Shown here one piece after another: positions 63,202 to 64,000 of a DNA stretch of 64,000 bases (the stretch's first letter is position 1; every line of letters starts with the position of its first letter). Under the pieces are notes generated by a model. It searched no databases and was not told the origin of the DNA. It saw only the letters and a list, made by a program, of their open reading frames with translations. The stretch is from an uncultured Marvinbryantia sp. (lineage in GTDB: Bacteria; Bacillota; Clostridia; Lachnospirales; Lachnospiraceae): contig NZ_CAJKOX010000005.1 in assembly GCF_905201705.1 (NCBI RefSeq), forward strand, positions 62,001-126,000, read 5' to 3'. The translations under genes were made by a program, and so were the position numbers.

Positions 63202-64000
63202 TTACCCATGCAGCAGCTCCTCCGCCTGCGTCATGACCTCCTCAAGGATTTCACGACAGGTCTGTTCTCTTTTCACCAGCCCGGCAATCTGACCCGACAT
63301 CATGGAGCCCTGATCGGCGTCGCCCTCCAGCACCGCCCGGCGCAGTCCGCCGATCGTCAGTGCTTCCAGCTTATCAAAGCTGCCGCCCTCCTTCTCCATC
63401 CGGAGATATTCCCGTGTCATCTTATTGCGAAGCGTGCGCACCGGATGCCCGGTACTGCGCCCCGTCACAACAGTGTCGATATCCTTCGCCCGCAGAACAC
63501 GATCCTTATAATTCTGATGTATCACACATTCCTTTGCAGCCAGAAAGCGCGTGCCCATCTGGACGCCCTGCGCGCCAAGCATCATCGCCGCCGCAAAGCC
63601 GCGTCCGTCGCCGATTCCGCCCGCTGCGATCACCGGAATCTCCACGGCATCCGCCACCTGCGGCACCAGCGCCATAGTAGTCGTCTCACCGACATGACCG
63701 CCAGACTCGCAGCCCTCCGCGATTACTGCGTCCGCACCGCTCCGCTGCATCATTTTTGCAAGTGCCACTGAAGCAACTACCGGAATTACGCGAATACCCG
63801 CATTTTTCCACATCGTCATGTATGTTCCCGGATTACCCGCTCCTGTAGTCACCACCGGAACCCGCTCCTGTGCAGCAAGATGCGCAATATCCTCCGCATA
63901 GGGGCTGAGCAGCATAATATTCAGCCCGAACGGCTTATCTGTCTGCTCCTTTACCTTCTTAATCTGCTCCTTCACATATTCATACGGCGCATTCGCCGCC
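63202..64000 (-). CDS. fabK: Enoyl-ACP reductase II FabK (5' end beyond right edge)
   Basis: Reading is open to the right edge, so the N-terminus is missing. Visible: KPFGLNIMLLSPYAEDIA, VPVVTTGAGNPGTY, GADAVIAEGCESGGHVGETTTMALVPQV, IPVIAAGGIGDGRGFAAAMMLGAQGVQMGTRFLA, the FMN-binding TIM-barrel pattern of FabK. It reduces enoyl-ACP in the last step of elongation and is the form insensitive to triclosan. First gene of the fatty acid operon in this window; acpP and fabH would be expected upstream, outside it. Confidence 0.95.
   Translation of the reverse strand, partial: AANAPYEYVKEQIKKVKEQTDKPFGLNIMLLSPYAEDIAHLAAQERVPVVTTGAGNPGTYMTMWKNAGIRVIPVVASVALAKMMQRSGADAVIAEGCESGGHVGETTTMALVPQVADAVEIPVIAAGGIGDGRGFAAAMMLGAQGVQMGTRFLAAKECVIHQNYKDRVLRAKDIDTVVTGRSTGHPVRTLRNKMTREYLRMEKEGGSFDKLEALTIGGLRRAVLEGDADQGSMMSGQIAGLVKREQTCREILEEVMTQAEELLHG

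Overview
The window looks like a chromosomal segment of an anaerobic Gram-positive Clostridia member, most likely Lachnospiraceae. Pointers are the long-form SRP RNA with an Alu domain, FabK-type fatty acid synthesis with a fused AccD-AccA, many AraC and MATE genes, exported proteins with acidic Thr/Glu/Ala-rich linkers after the signal peptide, and AGGAGG-type ribosome binding sites. No rRNA, tRNA, CRISPR array, prophage or complete insertion sequence was seen.

Layout. 1-4.9 kb: an exported xxxLxxG heptad-repeat protein (cut by the left edge) and an MMPL/RND exporter, divergent from a TetR regulator. 5-6.8 kb: an Lsa-like ABC-F protein behind a terminator-type leader that also sequesters its ribosome binding site. 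6.8-8.3 kb: decayed DNA with an MNT nucleotidyltransferase, a truncated HEPN-like partner and repeats. 8.3-11 kb: a ZinT-like exported protein and an AraC regulator that share a palindromic promoter site, then an unknown exported protein. 11-17.1 kb: a cobalamin-riboswitch operon encoding an exported CbiK-type chelatase, a two-repeat surface protein and a BtuFCD-like ABC importer. 17.4-22.7 kb: AraC, GH13 alpha-glucosidase, HAD hydrolase and a MarR-MATE pair. 22.8-25.3 kb: corrinoid adenosyltransferase, PepT and TadA. 25.4-30.4 kb: two C39-like cysteine peptidase paralogues, then MoxR, DUF58 and a membrane protein. 30.4-36.4 kb: SRP RNA, a class-A beta-lactamase-fold protein, two hexapeptide acetyltransferases, MATE and AraC. 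36.4-48 kb: a sugar-acid regulon. 48-56.7 kb: glycerol kinase, an AraC pseudogene, an AAA/PD-(D/E)XK protein, DegV, a 2-hydroxyacid dehydrogenase, phosphoglucose isomerase and a membrane protein. 57-64 kb: the fatty acid operon fabK-fabD-(fabG::fabF)-accB-fabZ-accC-accDA.

How genes work together. The sugar-acid cluster encodes an ABC importer, a galactonate-type dehydratase, a KDG-type kinase and a KDPG-type aldolase, i.e. the route from an aldonate to pyruvate and glyceraldehyde 3-phosphate, plus a split transketolase, an RpiB-like isomerase, a DapA-like lyase and an FGGY kinase. The KDPG-aldolase and FGGY-kinase promoters carry the same palindrome at +1, which fits control by the IclR regulator between them. 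The B12-riboswitch operon appears to handle a tetrapyrrole outside the membrane and import it; cobO nearby would adenosylate a corrinoid.

Most notable: (1) the fatty acid operon contains an in-frame fusion of the FabG N-terminus to the FabF C-terminus that lacks the key catalytic residues of both enzymes, meaning a real deletion or an assembly error; (2) the B12-regulated exported CbiK system; (3) five short tandem-repeat expansions, three of them in-frame inside conserved proteins. All calls are from reading the sequence; no database search was run.
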